DNA of 64,000 bases from Mucilaginibacter saanensis. GTDB taxonomy: Bacteria; Bacteroidota; Bacteroidia; Sphingobacteriales; Sphingobacteriaceae. The notes below the pieces were generated by a model. It was not told the origin of the DNA. It searched no databases and saw only the letters and a list, made by a program, of their open reading frames with translations. The stretch spans positions 434,001 through 498,000 of the forward strand of contig NZ_JACHBZ010000002.1 in the NCBI RefSeq assembly GCF_014200575.1. The letters are read 5' to 3'. The position numbers were made by a program, and so were the translations under genes. The stretch's first letter is position 1. Each line of letters starts with the position of its first letter. Below, in pieces: positions 9,923-19,994 of the stretch.

Positions 9923-12900
9923 ATGATGGAAATGGGTGAGAGGCATATAAAATGGAGAAAACCCAGGTTAAACCATCAATCAGGGTTTGCACTTTTAATG
10001 ATCCTTACACTTGTTTTTATTGTTACTATGACGTTTGCTCAACAAAGTATACGGCAGGAAGTATTGTTGAATAACAACTGGCACACTATTGCCAACGATA
10101 CCAACAAAGCCTATGCAGGGTTTGAAGTGGCTGGTTTCAAGGAAAGTAATTGGGAAACAGTAAACGTGCCGCACAATTGGGATACTTACCAAGGTTACCG
10201 CCGTTTAAAACATGGTAACCGGCATGGGTGTGCTTGGTACCGAAAGTGGTTCCCCTTATCAGTAAAGCAAAGTAATAAACGGTACTTCCTTTGGTTTGAG
10301 GGAGTTGGGTCTTATGCTACTGTTTGGTTAAATGGCAGGCAGGTAGGTTATCATGCAGGCGGGCGCACTTCTTTTACCATCGATGTTACGGCTGCAATAA
10401 ATGCCGGAAAACAGAATTTGCTCTGTGTTCGTGCAGATCATCCTGCTTATATTAAAGATCTGCCCTGGGTATGTGGTGGTTGTTCAGACGACCCCGGATT
10501 TTCTGAAGGTTCACAACCTATGGGGATATTCAGGTCGGTACATTTAATTGTAACCAACCCGGTGAGGATTGATCCTTTTGGTGTTCACGCATGGAATGAT
10601 ACCACAGTATCCGAAAAAGCAGCCACGATCCACTTGGAAACCGAAGTTAAAAATTACGGTAATCAGGCATCATCCATCAATGTTACTAATAAACTGATTG
10701 ATGCCGCCGGTAAAACCATTGCCGAAGTTAATATTTTAAAAAATATTGCGCCGGGTCAAACTATCCTTTTACCTCAATTATTGAAAGATGTTACGCGTGT
10801 GCATTTATGGTCATTAGAACAACCATATCTGTACAATATTATTACGGAGATATGGCAAAACGGTAAACTTACCGATCAAATCACAACGCCTTACGGTATC
10901 CGGTGGATCAGCTGGCCCATTGGGCGTAATAACGGCGATAACCGTTTTTATCTGAATGGCAAACCCGTATTTATTAATGGCGTAGCGGAATATGAACACT
11001 TGATGGGTAAAAGTCAGGCCTTTAGCAACTCTGAAATTAAAGCACGCGTAATGCAGGTAAAGGCTGCCGGTTTTAATGCTTTCAGGGATGCGCACCAGCC
11101 CCATAATCTGGAATATCAAAAATACTGGGATACCCTGGGGATTCTTTGGTGGCCGCAATATTCGGCGCACATCTGGTTTGATTCGCCGGAGTTTAGGGCC
11201 AATTATAAGGCTCTACTGATTGACTGGGTTAAAGAGCGGCGTAATAGTCCGTCAGTTATCTTGTGGGGATTACAAAATGAAAGTAAATTACCTGCCGATT
11301 TTGCCAAAGAATGTAGCGAGCTGATCCGCAAGCTTGATCCAACAGCATCTGCTCAACGAAAGATAACTACCTGTAATGGTGGCGCAGGAACCGACTGGGA
11401 TGTGCCGCAAAACTGGACAGGTACCTACGGCGGTAACCCCTTAACTTATGGCGATGATCTGAAAAAGCAAATCCTGGTGGGAGAATATGGCGCGTGGCGA
11501 AGTTTAGGTTTACATACCGGAGGGCCTTTTAATCAGAATGGCCCGTTAAGCGAAGATAGGCTTAATCAACTAATGGAAACTAAGGTACGCCTTGCGGAAT
11601 CTGTAAAAGATCAGGTGGCCGGACATTTTCAGTGGTTGCTTTATTCGCACGAAAATCCAGGTCGTACACAAGGCGGGGAGGGACAGCGGGAATTAGACAG
11701 GGTAGGCCCGGTTAACTACAAAGGGCTATTTACACCCTGGGGCCAACCAACGGATGCTTTTTACATGTACCGGGCAAACTATGCGCCTAAAAATCGGCAA
11801 CCCATGGCATATATTGTGTCACACACTTGGCCAAATCGTTGGGTTAATGCTGATAAAAAAGATAGCATCAGTGTTTATTCGAATTGCGATGAGGTAGAAC
11901 TTTTTAATGACGTACAGCACAGTTCGCTGGGTAAAAAGAAAAGGAATGGTATTGGTACGCATTTTCAATGGGATGGTGTAAATATCAGGTATAATGTTTT
12001 ATATGCGGTGGGTTATGTAAACGGTAAAGCTGTGGCACATGATCAAATTACACTTCATCATCTTCCTGTTGCTCCACATTTAAATGCCGGGAAACATCCC
12101 GATTTAAATCTGCTCAAGCCTGTAACGGGCAATAATTACCTGTATCGAATAAACTGCGGAGGCCCGGATTATAAGGATAGTTTTGGTAATACATGGAAGG
12201 CCGACCGGCATCAGGATAATAAACACCAGGCAGGCTCATTAAGCTGGACTGATAGTTACGCTAATATGCCTGCTTTTTTTGCCAGTCAGCAGCGCACTTT
12301 TGATCCAATTGATGGTACAAACGATAGTCCGTTGTTTCAAACTTTCAGGTACGGTATGGATAAATTACGCTTTAACTTTCCTGTACCCAACGGGAATTAT
12401 TTAATAGAGTTATATTTTGCTGAACCCTGGTACGGTACAGGTGGCGGTATGGATTGTACCGGATGGCGTTTGTTTGATGTTGCCGTTAACGGTAAAACAA
12501 AAATTAAAAATCTGGATATATGGAAAGATGCAGGATATGCTCATGCATTAAAAAAAACTATCAGTATGCATGTAACCGATGGTGTACTGAGTGTATCCTT
12601 TCCGGAAGCTGAAGCTAGCGAGGCCATTGTCTCGGCTATAGCTATAAGTACTTTAAACCATCATATACAACCATTGCAAGGCAATGCCGGTATTATTGAA
12701 AACCTTAAGGGGGGTAAATACTGGCAAATATTAAGCTGGTTGGATATCGGTCAAAAGCAATACACCAATTCCAATATCACTTTCAGTAATATGCCGCCGG
12801 TACTTTATGGTGCAGATTGGATATGCACAAGCAATAATATGCCCGATCAGCCAGCCACATTCACCGTAAACGTCGATGCCGACGTTTTTGTAGCGATGGA

Positions 12901-13504
12901 TACCAATCCAGAAAACAGGCCTGCGTGGTTAAATGATTACGAAAATACGGGACTATTTATTGAAAATGATGCCGGAGGCGGTCACCGATTACAATTTTAC
13001 CGGAAACGGTTTAAAAAAGAAAGCAACGTTTTGTTAGGGGAAAATACAGGTAAGTATATGTACACGGTAGCCGTGTTACCTGTTACCAGGCTTGAGCCGG
13101 CAACCGATTTACGTAAAATAATCAGTTATAAACCTGAAAGCGCCGAGGTGCAGGGAAGCGGCGTAATAAGAGACACCTTGAATGGTAAAAAGGTTATTCG
13201 TTTTGAAAAAGGTGCAACCGGCAGCGTATTGTTTCCAATAGCTCCGGGTGTTGCAGACCTGTATACCCTGCGCATTAAATATTACAATCAGACAGCTAAT
13301 GTTTTAAAAGCTAAAATGAGATTGCTTGCGGCAGACGGCACGGTAATGAAGGAGGAGGATCTCAGCTTTAAACCGGTACCTAAAAATAAATCGGGCACGG
13401 TATCCGTAACAACGGGCACAAGTATTAATGCTGGCAATTACCGGCTGGTACTTACCGGAACCGGAGCTAATGATTTATATATATCAGGTATTGAAATGCA
13501 GTAA
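9923..13504 (+). CDS. GH2 beta-glycosidase with malectin-like domain, exported
   Basis: A 1193-residue retaining glycosidase that starts directly after the previous stop codon (TAA ATG). The N-terminus has a long polar stretch of about 20 residues before the hydrophobic signal core (FALLMILTLVFIVTMTFAQQ). The GH2 sugar-binding, immunoglobulin-like and TIM-barrel domains occupy roughly residues 45-660. The acid/base is Glu453 (WGLQNESK) and the likely nucleophile Glu521 (LVGEYGAWR). A malectin-like carbohydrate-binding domain follows from about 740 to 905 (INCGGPDYKDSFGNTW, IELYFAEPWYG), and two further beta-rich segments reach the C-terminus. The size and appended domains differ from simple beta-galactosidases and suit a branched pectin substrate. 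RG-II assigns GH2 members to beta-glucuronic, beta-galacturonic, beta-galactose or alpha-L-arabinopyranose linkages; which one applies here is unknown. Confidence 0.85.
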   Translation: MMEMGERHIKWRKPRLNHQSGFALLMILTLVFIVTMTFAQQSIRQEVLLNNNWHTIANDTNKAYAGFEVAGFKESNWETVNVPHNWDTYQGYRRLKHGNRHGCAWYRKWFPLSVKQSNKRYFLWFEGVGSYATVWLNGRQVGYHAGGRTSFTIDVTAAINAGKQNLLCVRADHPAYIKDLPWVCGGCSDDPGFSEGSQPMGIFRSVHLIVTNPVRIDPFGVHAWNDTTVSEKAATIHLETEVKNYGNQASSINVTNKLIDAAGKTIAEVNILKNIAPGQTILLPQLLKDVTRVHLWSLEQPYLYNIITEIWQNGKLTDQITTPYGIRWISWPIGRNNGDNRFYLNGKPVFINGVAEYEHLMGKSQAFSNSEIKARVMQVKAAGFNAFRDAHQPHNLEYQKYWDTLGILWWPQYSAHIWFDSPEFRANYKALLIDWVKERRNSPSVILWGLQNESKLPADFAKECSELIRKLDPTASAQRKITTCNGGAGTDWDVPQNWTGTYGGNPLTYGDDLKKQILVGEYGAWRSLGLHTGGPFNQNGPLSEDRLNQLMETKVRLAESVKDQVAGHFQWLLYSHENPGRTQGGEGQRELDRVGPVNYKGLFTPWGQPTDAFYMYRANYAPKNRQPMAYIVSHTWPNRWVNADKKDSISVYSNCDEVELFNDVQHSSLGKKKRNGIGTHFQWDGVNIRYNVLYAVGYVNGKAVAHDQITLHHLPVAPHLNAGKHPDLNLLKPVTGNNYLYRINCGGPDYKDSFGNTWKADRHQDNKHQAGSLSWTDSYANMPAFFASQQRTFDPIDGTNDSPLFQTFRYGMDKLRFNFPVPNGNYLIELYFAEPWYGTGGGMDCTGWRLFDVAVNGKTKIKNLDIWKDAGYAHALKKTISMHVTDGVLSVSFPEAEASEAIVSAIAISTLNHHIQPLQGNAGIIENLKGGKYWQILSWLDIGQKQYTNSNITFSNMPPVLYGADWICTSNNMPDQPATFTVNVDADVFVAMDTNPENRPAWLNDYENTGLFIENDAGGGHRLQFYRKRFKKESNVLLGENTGKYMYTVAVLPVTRLEPATDLRKIISYKPESAEVQGSGVIRDTLNGKKVIRFEKGATGSVLFPIAPGVADLYTLRIKYYNQTANVLKAKMRLLAADGTVMKEEDLSFKPVPKNKSGTVSVTTGTSINAGNYRLVLTGTGANDLYISGIEMQ

Positions 13505-13526
13505 CACCCATAAAGAACATACGACA

Positions 13527-16289
13527 ATGCTGATAAAGAGATTTTACCTACTGCTGGTGCTATTACCCCTGAATATTTTTGCGCAGGGGCTAAAGATCAT
13601 AAACCTGGAATGCGAATACAAGTTAAATCCACAGGGTATTGAATCAGCATCACCTAAGTTAAGCTGGCAATTGCAAAGCGCACAGCATGGTGTAATACAA
13701 ACAGCCTATAGGGTTTTGGTTGCGGATGCTCCCGAAAAGCTGGCAAGTAATCAGGGTAATGTTTGGGATTCGCACAAAATAACTTCATCAGCTTCACTAC
13801 AGGTGGCTTACAGGGGTTTGCATTTGCAGGCAACAAAAACTTACTACTGGAAGGTAATGGTTTGGGATAACCAACAACAGGCAAGCTGGAGTACTATTGC
13901 AAACTGGCAAATGGGAATCTTAACCAAAGCAGACTGGCATGGCGCAAGCTGGATAGCCTACGATAAACTGCCTTATTCGGCAGCTATTGTGCCTTTTTAT
14001 CACGGCAAGGGACCCAAGAAATTAGGCATGGCTAATGATGTATTGCCTTTGATGCGTAAAACTTTTAATGTTGCCAGTCAATTAAAAAAAGCCACCCTTT
14101 ACATTTGCGGCCTTGGGCATTTTGATCTCAGCCTTAATGGTAAAAAAGTAGGTGATCATTTTCTCGACCCAGGCTGGACAAAATATGATAAGCAAGCCTT
14201 GTATGTGCCGTTTGATATCACTAATGAATTAAAAGCAGATAAAAATACCATTGGCGTAATGCTTGGTAACGGGTTTTATTATATTCCGAGAGACAAGCGA
14301 TATCGTAAACTTACAGGTGCTTTTGGTTATCCTAAAATGATATGTCGTTTAGTAGTGGAGTATCAGAATGGGCAGGTAGATAATTTAGTGAGCGATGCAT
14401 CGTGGAAGACGGCTCCCGGCCCCGTTACTTTTACCAGTATTTACGCAGGCGAAGATTATAATGCAAACCTGGAGCAGCAAGGATGGGACACCAACGCTTT
14501 TAATGATGCCAATTGGCGTAATACCATTATAGTTGACGGTCCGCCACTATTAAATGCACAAATGGCCGATCCATTAAAGATAATGCAGGAGTTTATCCCT
14601 CAAACAAAAAAGGAACTCAACCCCGGTGCTTGGATCTATGATCTGGGGCAAAACTTCTCAGGCATCCCACAAATTACCGTTGAAGGAAAAAAGGGCGATA
14701 CGGTGAAAATTATGCCTGCCGAATTGGTTAATGCTGATGGTAGCGCTAATCAGAAGGGATCTGGCGGTCCGCACTACTATAACTACATTTTAAAGGGCGA
14801 TGGTGCAGAAACGTGGCACCCGCAGTTCACCTATTACGGGTTCCGGTATTTACAGGTAGTGGGAGCCGTGCCTCAGAATGAGGCTAATGCATCGCAGCTG
14901 CCGGTTATTATAGCGATAAAGGGATTTCATACGCGAAATGCTGCCGCTTCCGTTGGCAGTTTTGTCTGTTCAAATGATTTGTTCAACAAAACATTTAAGC
15001 TGATTGACTGGGCCATGAAGAGCAATATGGCCAGCGTGTTTACGGATTGTCCGCATCGCGAAAAACTGGGTTGGCTGGAAGAAGCCCACTTGGTTGGCAG
15101 TTCATTACACTATAATTACGACATAGTTGGCCTGGCTCGTAAATGCATTAATGACATGCGTATATCGCAAACCCCAGATGGATTAATTCCTGAAATAGCC
15201 CCTGAGTTTGTACAGTTCACAGAACCCTTTCGCGACTCGCCTGAGTGGGGGAGCAATGCTGTTATTTTACCATGGTATGTGTACCAGTGGTATGGCGATA
15301 AGGAAGTGCTGACCGAAAACTATGACATGATAAAACGTTACCTCGCTTACCTGGATACAAAGACCAAAGATAATCTGCTTTATCAGGGTTTGGGCGATTG
15401 GTATGATCTTGGCCCGAAACCGCCGGGTGTTTCTCAATTAACACCGCAAGGTATTACCGCTTCGGCTTTATACTATTATGATCTGAATATAGCCGGGAAA
15501 ATAGCGACTCTTTTAGGTAAAGATCAGGATATGTCGGCTTACAAGAAACAGGCCTTGCAGGTAAAAAAATCCTACAATAGAACATTCTTTAATATACAAA
15601 CTAAGCAGTATGGCACGGGTAGTCAGGCTGCAAATGCTATGTCGGTTTATGCCGGTTTGGTTGAGCCGCAATATAAAGATGCGGTGGTTGATAACATCGT
15701 TAAGGATATCCGTAGTCGTGGTAACAGCCTTACGGCTGGCGATATCGGTTACCGGTACCTGTTGCGGGTACTGGAAGATGAGGGGCGGTCTGAGGTAATA
15801 TTTGACATGAACAGCCGTGCTGATGTACCTGGCTATGGTTATCAACTGGCGCATGGCGCAACTGCCTTAACCGAATCATGGGCCGCATTGCCAGCAGTAT
15901 CCAATAATCACTTTATGCTGGGACATTTAATGGAATGGTTTTATAGTGGACTGGCAGGTATTCGCCCGGCTAATGATGCCATCGCCTTTAATAAAATAGA
16001 GATCAGGCCCGAAATAGTAGGTGACATAACCTGGGCTAAAGCCAACTATCAATCACCCTACGGCATTATATCCAGCAGTTGGAAAAAAGAACGCAACACG
16101 TTTGAACTCAGTATAAGCATACCTGCTAACACCACTGCTATGGTTTATTTACCGGTTAGCAAAACAGCAACAGTTACAATAAACGGTCAAAATATTAAAA
16201 CTCAAAAAGATATAAAGTCTGTGGGTTATCAGGATGATAAAACCCTGGTTAAAGTAATGTCGGGCAGTTACACGTTTGTAGCCCAATAA
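13527..16289 (+). CDS. GH78 alpha-L-rhamnosidase
   Basis: An exported inverting rhamnosidase of 920 residues. I choose ATG 13527 (MLIKRFYLLLVLLPLNIFAQ) because it gives a clean signal peptide and follows the upstream stop by 22 bp; the longer frame overlaps the previous gene. After a fibronectin-like domain (LNPQGIESASPKLSWQL) come the beta-sandwich domains and then the (alpha/alpha)6 barrel. The barrel carries the GH78 motif Asp507-Cys-Pro-His-Arg-Glu512 (TDCPHREKLGW). The second catalytic carboxylate is probably Glu783 in ALTESWAALP. L-rhamnose occurs at several positions in RG-II side chains and in RG-I, so the linkage cannot be named. It is one of three GH78 genes in the window and is intact, unlike the copy at 43056. 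Confidence 0.92.
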   Translation: MLIKRFYLLLVLLPLNIFAQGLKIINLECEYKLNPQGIESASPKLSWQLQSAQHGVIQTAYRVLVADAPEKLASNQGNVWDSHKITSSASLQVAYRGLHLQATKTYYWKVMVWDNQQQASWSTIANWQMGILTKADWHGASWIAYDKLPYSAAIVPFYHGKGPKKLGMANDVLPLMRKTFNVASQLKKATLYICGLGHFDLSLNGKKVGDHFLDPGWTKYDKQALYVPFDITNELKADKNTIGVMLGNGFYYIPRDKRYRKLTGAFGYPKMICRLVVEYQNGQVDNLVSDASWKTAPGPVTFTSIYAGEDYNANLEQQGWDTNAFNDANWRNTIIVDGPPLLNAQMADPLKIMQEFIPQTKKELNPGAWIYDLGQNFSGIPQITVEGKKGDTVKIMPAELVNADGSANQKGSGGPHYYNYILKGDGAETWHPQFTYYGFRYLQVVGAVPQNEANASQLPVIIAIKGFHTRNAAASVGSFVCSNDLFNKTFKLIDWAMKSNMASVFTDCPHREKLGWLEEAHLVGSSLHYNYDIVGLARKCINDMRISQTPDGLIPEIAPEFVQFTEPFRDSPEWGSNAVILPWYVYQWYGDKEVLTENYDMIKRYLAYLDTKTKDNLLYQGLGDWYDLGPKPPGVSQLTPQGITASALYYYDLNIAGKIATLLGKDQDMSAYKKQALQVKKSYNRTFFNIQTKQYGTGSQAANAMSVYAGLVEPQYKDAVVDNIVKDIRSRGNSLTAGDIGYRYLLRVLEDEGRSEVIFDMNSRADVPGYGYQLAHGATALTESWAALPAVSNNHFMLGHLMEWFYSGLAGIRPANDAIAFNKIEIRPEIVGDITWAKANYQSPYGIISSSWKKERNTFELSISIPANTTAMVYLPVSKTATVTINGQNIKTQKDIKSVGYQDDKTLVKVMSGSYTFVAQ

Positions 16290-16304
16290 CGAGATTTTAA
16301 AAGT

Positions 16305-17417
16305 ATGAAATATAAATTAAACCATATTGCCCTATTTGTTTGTCTGTTTACAACAGCAAATATATACGCCCAAACAGTACCTGATAAAGTGATGCAGGAT
16401 ATTTACCGGCAGGTAAAAACGCCTTATAAATACGGCCTGGTAATGGTGCCCGATAGTAATTCAAAAAAGGTGGATTGCCCGAGCGTTTTTAAAAAAGGGA
16501 ATAACTGGTATATGACTTATCTGATATTTAACGGACGGGGATATGAAACCTGGCTGGCCGATAGTAAAGATTTGCTGCACTGGAAAACCCGTGGCCGTAT
16601 CATGTCTTTTTCCGATACTACGCACTGGGACAGTAATCAAAAAGCAGGTTACATTGCCTTGCAGGATAATAAATGGGGCGGCTCCTACGAGCTGCAAAGG
16701 TACCAGGAGAAATATTGGATGTCATACTTTGGCGGGCAGAGCAGGGGGTATGAAAAAGGGTTGCTTTCTATCGGGATAGCCCATACAGCACAGGACCCGG
16801 CTATAGCGCATGAGTGGAACAGGCTTGATCATCCGGTATTGTCAAGTATTGATCAGGACGTGAGCTGGTGGGACAACCACACCCAGTACAAGGAAACTGT
16901 AATATGGGATAAAGCAAAGCTCACCGGGCATCAATTTGTGATGTATTACAACGCCAATGGCGATAGCGTGAATAAAAAACGTGGTGCAGAACGTATAGGT
17001 ATGGCTGTATCTGATGATATGCTGCACTGGCAGCGATTTGGGGAAAACCCTGTCCTGAATCATGGTGATGGTATTACCGGCGATCCATACATTCAAAAGA
17101 TGGGCAATGTGTATGTGATGTTTTATTTCGGGGCTTTCTGGAAAACCGGTACTCCAGGTGTGTTTAATCGTTTTGCATGTTCTTATGACCTGGTGCACTG
17201 GACGGATTGGACAGGTGATAAGCTTATCCAGTCATCCGAACCTTATGACAATATGTTTGCTCATAAATCATTTGTGGTAAAGTATAAAGGAGTTGTTTAT
17301 CACTTTTATTGTGCCGTTAATAAGGCAGATCAGCGGGGTATAGCAGTAGCCACCTCAAAGGATTTAGGCAAAAGCGAATTAAGCTTTGTAACGCCACCAG
17401 TTAAAATAAAGAAATAA
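16305..17417 (+). CDS. Five-bladed beta-propeller glycosidase; candidate GH137 beta-L-arabinofuranosidase
   Basis: A 370-residue exported protein (signal peptide ending NIYAQT). Repeated blades are visible, with W/Y-rich strands such as VFKKGNNWYMTYLIF, WLADSKDLLHWKTRG, AVSDDMLHWQRFG and ACSYDLVHWTDWTG. This pattern is shared by GH43, GH117, GH130 and GH137 propellers. Candidate acidic residues include the Glu in QYKETVIWDK and the Asp in ITGDPYIQKMG. The gene sits 28 bp before a GH2 gene. In B. thetaiotaomicron the RG-II enzyme BT0996 fuses an N-terminal GH137 propeller to a C-terminal GH2 glucuronidase, so this pair may be the unfused form. GH137 is therefore favoured on context, but a GH43- or GH130-like role is possible. 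Confidence 0.55.
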   Translation: MKYKLNHIALFVCLFTTANIYAQTVPDKVMQDIYRQVKTPYKYGLVMVPDSNSKKVDCPSVFKKGNNWYMTYLIFNGRGYETWLADSKDLLHWKTRGRIMSFSDTTHWDSNQKAGYIALQDNKWGGSYELQRYQEKYWMSYFGGQSRGYEKGLLSIGIAHTAQDPAIAHEWNRLDHPVLSSIDQDVSWWDNHTQYKETVIWDKAKLTGHQFVMYYNANGDSVNKKRGAERIGMAVSDDMLHWQRFGENPVLNHGDGITGDPYIQKMGNVYVMFYFGAFWKTGTPGVFNRFACSYDLVHWTDWTGDKLIQSSEPYDNMFAHKSFVVKYKGVVYHFYCAVNKADQRGIAVATSKDLGKSELSFVTPPVKIKK

Positions 17418-17445
17418 TGGATTTGTTGTTTTGTTAAAGTTAGCT

Positions 17446-19863
17446 ATGCGGTATTGTTATTTTTTGTTGGTTATCTTTTCAGGCTGTTTTTTTCAGGCCG
17501 ATGCGCAAGGTGTACGTAAAACCGAAAGCTTTGATGCCCATTGGAAATTCTTTTTAGGAGATAACCAAGAGGCAAAGGAAGTTGCATTTAATGATAGTAA
17601 GTGGCGCAATTTAGATTTACCTCATGACTGGAGTATTGAAGGTCGGTTTGATGCTAAAAATCCAACTACACAGGCCGAAGGTGGTCTGCCCGCCGGAATG
17701 GGTTGGTACCGCAAGCATTTCACAATACCTATATCCGCAAAAAGCAAAAAAGTTTTTATTGATTTCGACGGTATCTATCATAATAGTGAGGTTTGGGTAA
17801 ATGGCCATTACTTAGGAAAAAGACCAAATGGATATATATCTTTCAGGTATGATCTTAGTCGGTATTTGAAATTTGGTAAGCATGAAAATATAATTGCCGT
17901 AAGGGTTGATAATGCTGATCAACCAAATTCACGCTGGTATACAGGCTCGGGCATTTACCGTAATGTATGGCTGGTCACAACTTCCAAAACATACCTTACC
18001 CACTGGGGAACATATATTACCACTCCCCGGATTGATGAAAAAAGTGCAGAGGTAGCTGTGGATATGGCTATTCATCAACCATTACCTGCAAAAGGAAAGT
18101 GGAGTGTGCAAACAGTGGTTTACGATGCCTCGGGGAGGTTGGTGGCACAAAAGAAATCGCTTGTAAACGCTTTTAACGATACGCTTACTACTTTTAAGCA
18201 AAGCCTACAGGTGATTAATCCAAAGCTATGGTCGGTAACAAATCCGTATTTGTATAAGGTGGTAGTTAAACTCTTGGAAAACAGAAAACAGGTTGATGAT
18301 TATACCTCTTTCGCCGGTATCCGCTATTTTAATTTTGATGCGGATAAGGGTTTTACTTTAAACGGGAAACCCATGAAGATATTAGGCGTGTGTATGCACC
18401 ATGATCAGGGGGCGTTGGGCGCTGCTGTAAATATAAGGGCTATGGAACGCCAGTTGCAAATACTAAAGGCTATGGGCTGTAATGCCATCCGCACATCACA
18501 TAACTCACCTGCACCGGAGTTTCTTGACCTGTGCGATAGAATGGGCTTTTTGGTAATGGACGAAGCTTTTGATATGTGGAAGAAAAAGAAAAGCAAATTT
18601 GATTATCACCAGGATTGGGATAAGTGGCATGTAAAGGACCTGCAGGATCAGGTATTGCGCGACCGTAATCACCAATCCATATTTGCATGGAGTATAGGGA
18701 ACGAGATCAGGGAGCAGTTTGATAGTACAGGAATAAGCATAGGCCGGGAACTTGTAAGTATCGTGAAACAATTAGACAAAACCCGGCCCGTTACTTCGGC
18801 TTTGAGCGAGGCTGATCTTAAAAAAAATTTTATTTATCAATCAGGGGCACTTGATCTGGTTGGGTTAAATTATCATCAGGAGGTATATGCCGATTTTCAG
18901 AAAAACTATCCAGGCCAGAAGTTTATCGGCACCGAAAATATGTCGGCGCTGGCCACACGTGGTCACTATGATATGCCATCTGATAGCATAAGGCGCTGGC
19001 CAAAGGATGGTAAAACACCGTTAAGGGATGGTAATCCTGATTTTACCGTATCGGCCTATGATAACGTTTCTGCCTATTGGGGCTCAACCCATGAAAAAAC
19101 CTGGAAAATCATCAAGAAGTATGACTTTTTATCCGGCTTATTTGTTTGGACGGGTTTTGATTACATTGGCGAACCTACGCCGTATTTATGGCCTGCCCGC
19201 AGTTCATATTTTGGTATTGTTGATCTGGCGGGTTTCCCAAAAGATGTTTATTACATGTATCAGAGTGAGTGGAGTGCTAAACCTGTGTTGCACCTGTTCC
19301 CGCACTGGAACTGGAAGCCTGGTCAAACAGTGGATGTTTGGGCTTACTACAATAACGCCGATGAGGTAGAGGCTTACCTAAACGGAAAATCACTGGGGAT
19401 CAGGAAAAAAATGGGTGATGATCTGCATGTGATGTGGCGCGTTAAATATGAACCGGGTATTTTAAGAGCGGTTTCGCGTAAAAATGGTGAGATTGTTTTG
19501 TCAACAGAGATTATTACTGCGGGAGAGCCTTATCGCATTAAACTTGAGGCGGATAGAAGTTATATAAAAGGTGATGGTAAAGATCTTTCATTTATTACCG
19601 TATCGGTTTTAGATAAAGATAACCACCTTGTACCCAATGCTAATCAGCTTATTAAATTTAAAGTGAGCGGGGCAGGCATATTAAAAGCGGTTGATAACGG
19701 CTCGCAAACAGATATGGATGCTTTTGTGGCTAATGAGCACCATGTGTTTAACGGATTAGGTTTGGCAATTATACAATCAACACCGCAATCGGGCAAAATT
19801 GTAGTTAGTGCTACTGCCGATGGTTTGCAATCCGCTACAATTAGTATAGAAAGCCATCGCTGA
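17446..19863 (+). CDS. GH2 beta-galactosidase/beta-glucuronidase-type glycosidase
   Basis: An exported GH2 enzyme of 805 residues. I use ATG 17446 instead of an upstream TTG at 17431. The N-terminus (MRYCYFLLVIFSGCFFQADA) could be a type I signal cut after ADA, or a lipoprotein signal using the Cys in FSGC; I cannot decide. The order is sugar-binding domain (FDAHWKFFLGDN, LPHDWSIEG), Ig-like domain, TIM barrel, then a DUF4982-like and an Ig-like C-terminal domain. The acid/base is Glu420 (SIGNEIREQ) and the nucleophile Glu497 (IGTENMS). It directly follows the five-bladed propeller gene, which supports a joint action on RG-II. It ends this run; the next gene begins 131 bp later with its own candidate promoter. 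Confidence 0.88.
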   Translation: MRYCYFLLVIFSGCFFQADAQGVRKTESFDAHWKFFLGDNQEAKEVAFNDSKWRNLDLPHDWSIEGRFDAKNPTTQAEGGLPAGMGWYRKHFTIPISAKSKKVFIDFDGIYHNSEVWVNGHYLGKRPNGYISFRYDLSRYLKFGKHENIIAVRVDNADQPNSRWYTGSGIYRNVWLVTTSKTYLTHWGTYITTPRIDEKSAEVAVDMAIHQPLPAKGKWSVQTVVYDASGRLVAQKKSLVNAFNDTLTTFKQSLQVINPKLWSVTNPYLYKVVVKLLENRKQVDDYTSFAGIRYFNFDADKGFTLNGKPMKILGVCMHHDQGALGAAVNIRAMERQLQILKAMGCNAIRTSHNSPAPEFLDLCDRMGFLVMDEAFDMWKKKKSKFDYHQDWDKWHVKDLQDQVLRDRNHQSIFAWSIGNEIREQFDSTGISIGRELVSIVKQLDKTRPVTSALSEADLKKNFIYQSGALDLVGLNYHQEVYADFQKNYPGQKFIGTENMSALATRGHYDMPSDSIRRWPKDGKTPLRDGNPDFTVSAYDNVSAYWGSTHEKTWKIIKKYDFLSGLFVWTGFDYIGEPTPYLWPARSSYFGIVDLAGFPKDVYYMYQSEWSAKPVLHLFPHWNWKPGQTVDVWAYYNNADEVEAYLNGKSLGIRKKMGDDLHVMWRVKYEPGILRAVSRKNGEIVLSTEIITAGEPYRIKLEADRSYIKGDGKDLSFITVSVLDKDNHLVPNANQLIKFKVSGAGILKAVDNGSQTDMDAFVANEHHVFNGLGLAIIQSTPQSGKIVVSATADGLQSATISIESHR

Positions 19864-19934
19864 TGATTAAACCAAATGATAATATCCTATAGTAGCCTGA
19901 AAAAATATTACAGGAAATCATAGCGTTACAGGGT

Positions 19935-19942
19935 TACATTTG
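19935..19942 (+). promoter_or_regulatory. Candidate -7 element for the symporter-aldolase pair
   Basis: TACATTTG is a full match to the Bacteroidota TAnnTTTG -7 consensus. It lies about 52 bp before the symporter start in the 131-bp gap after the GH2 gene. A clear -33 TTTG is not seen. The gap and the match together suggest that the symporter and aldolase can be transcribed separately from the glycosidases upstream. Confidence 0.35.
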
Positions 19943-19994
19943 TTATACAATTATAAACCGCAATATAAATCTTAATGGAAAACCTGTTTAACGC

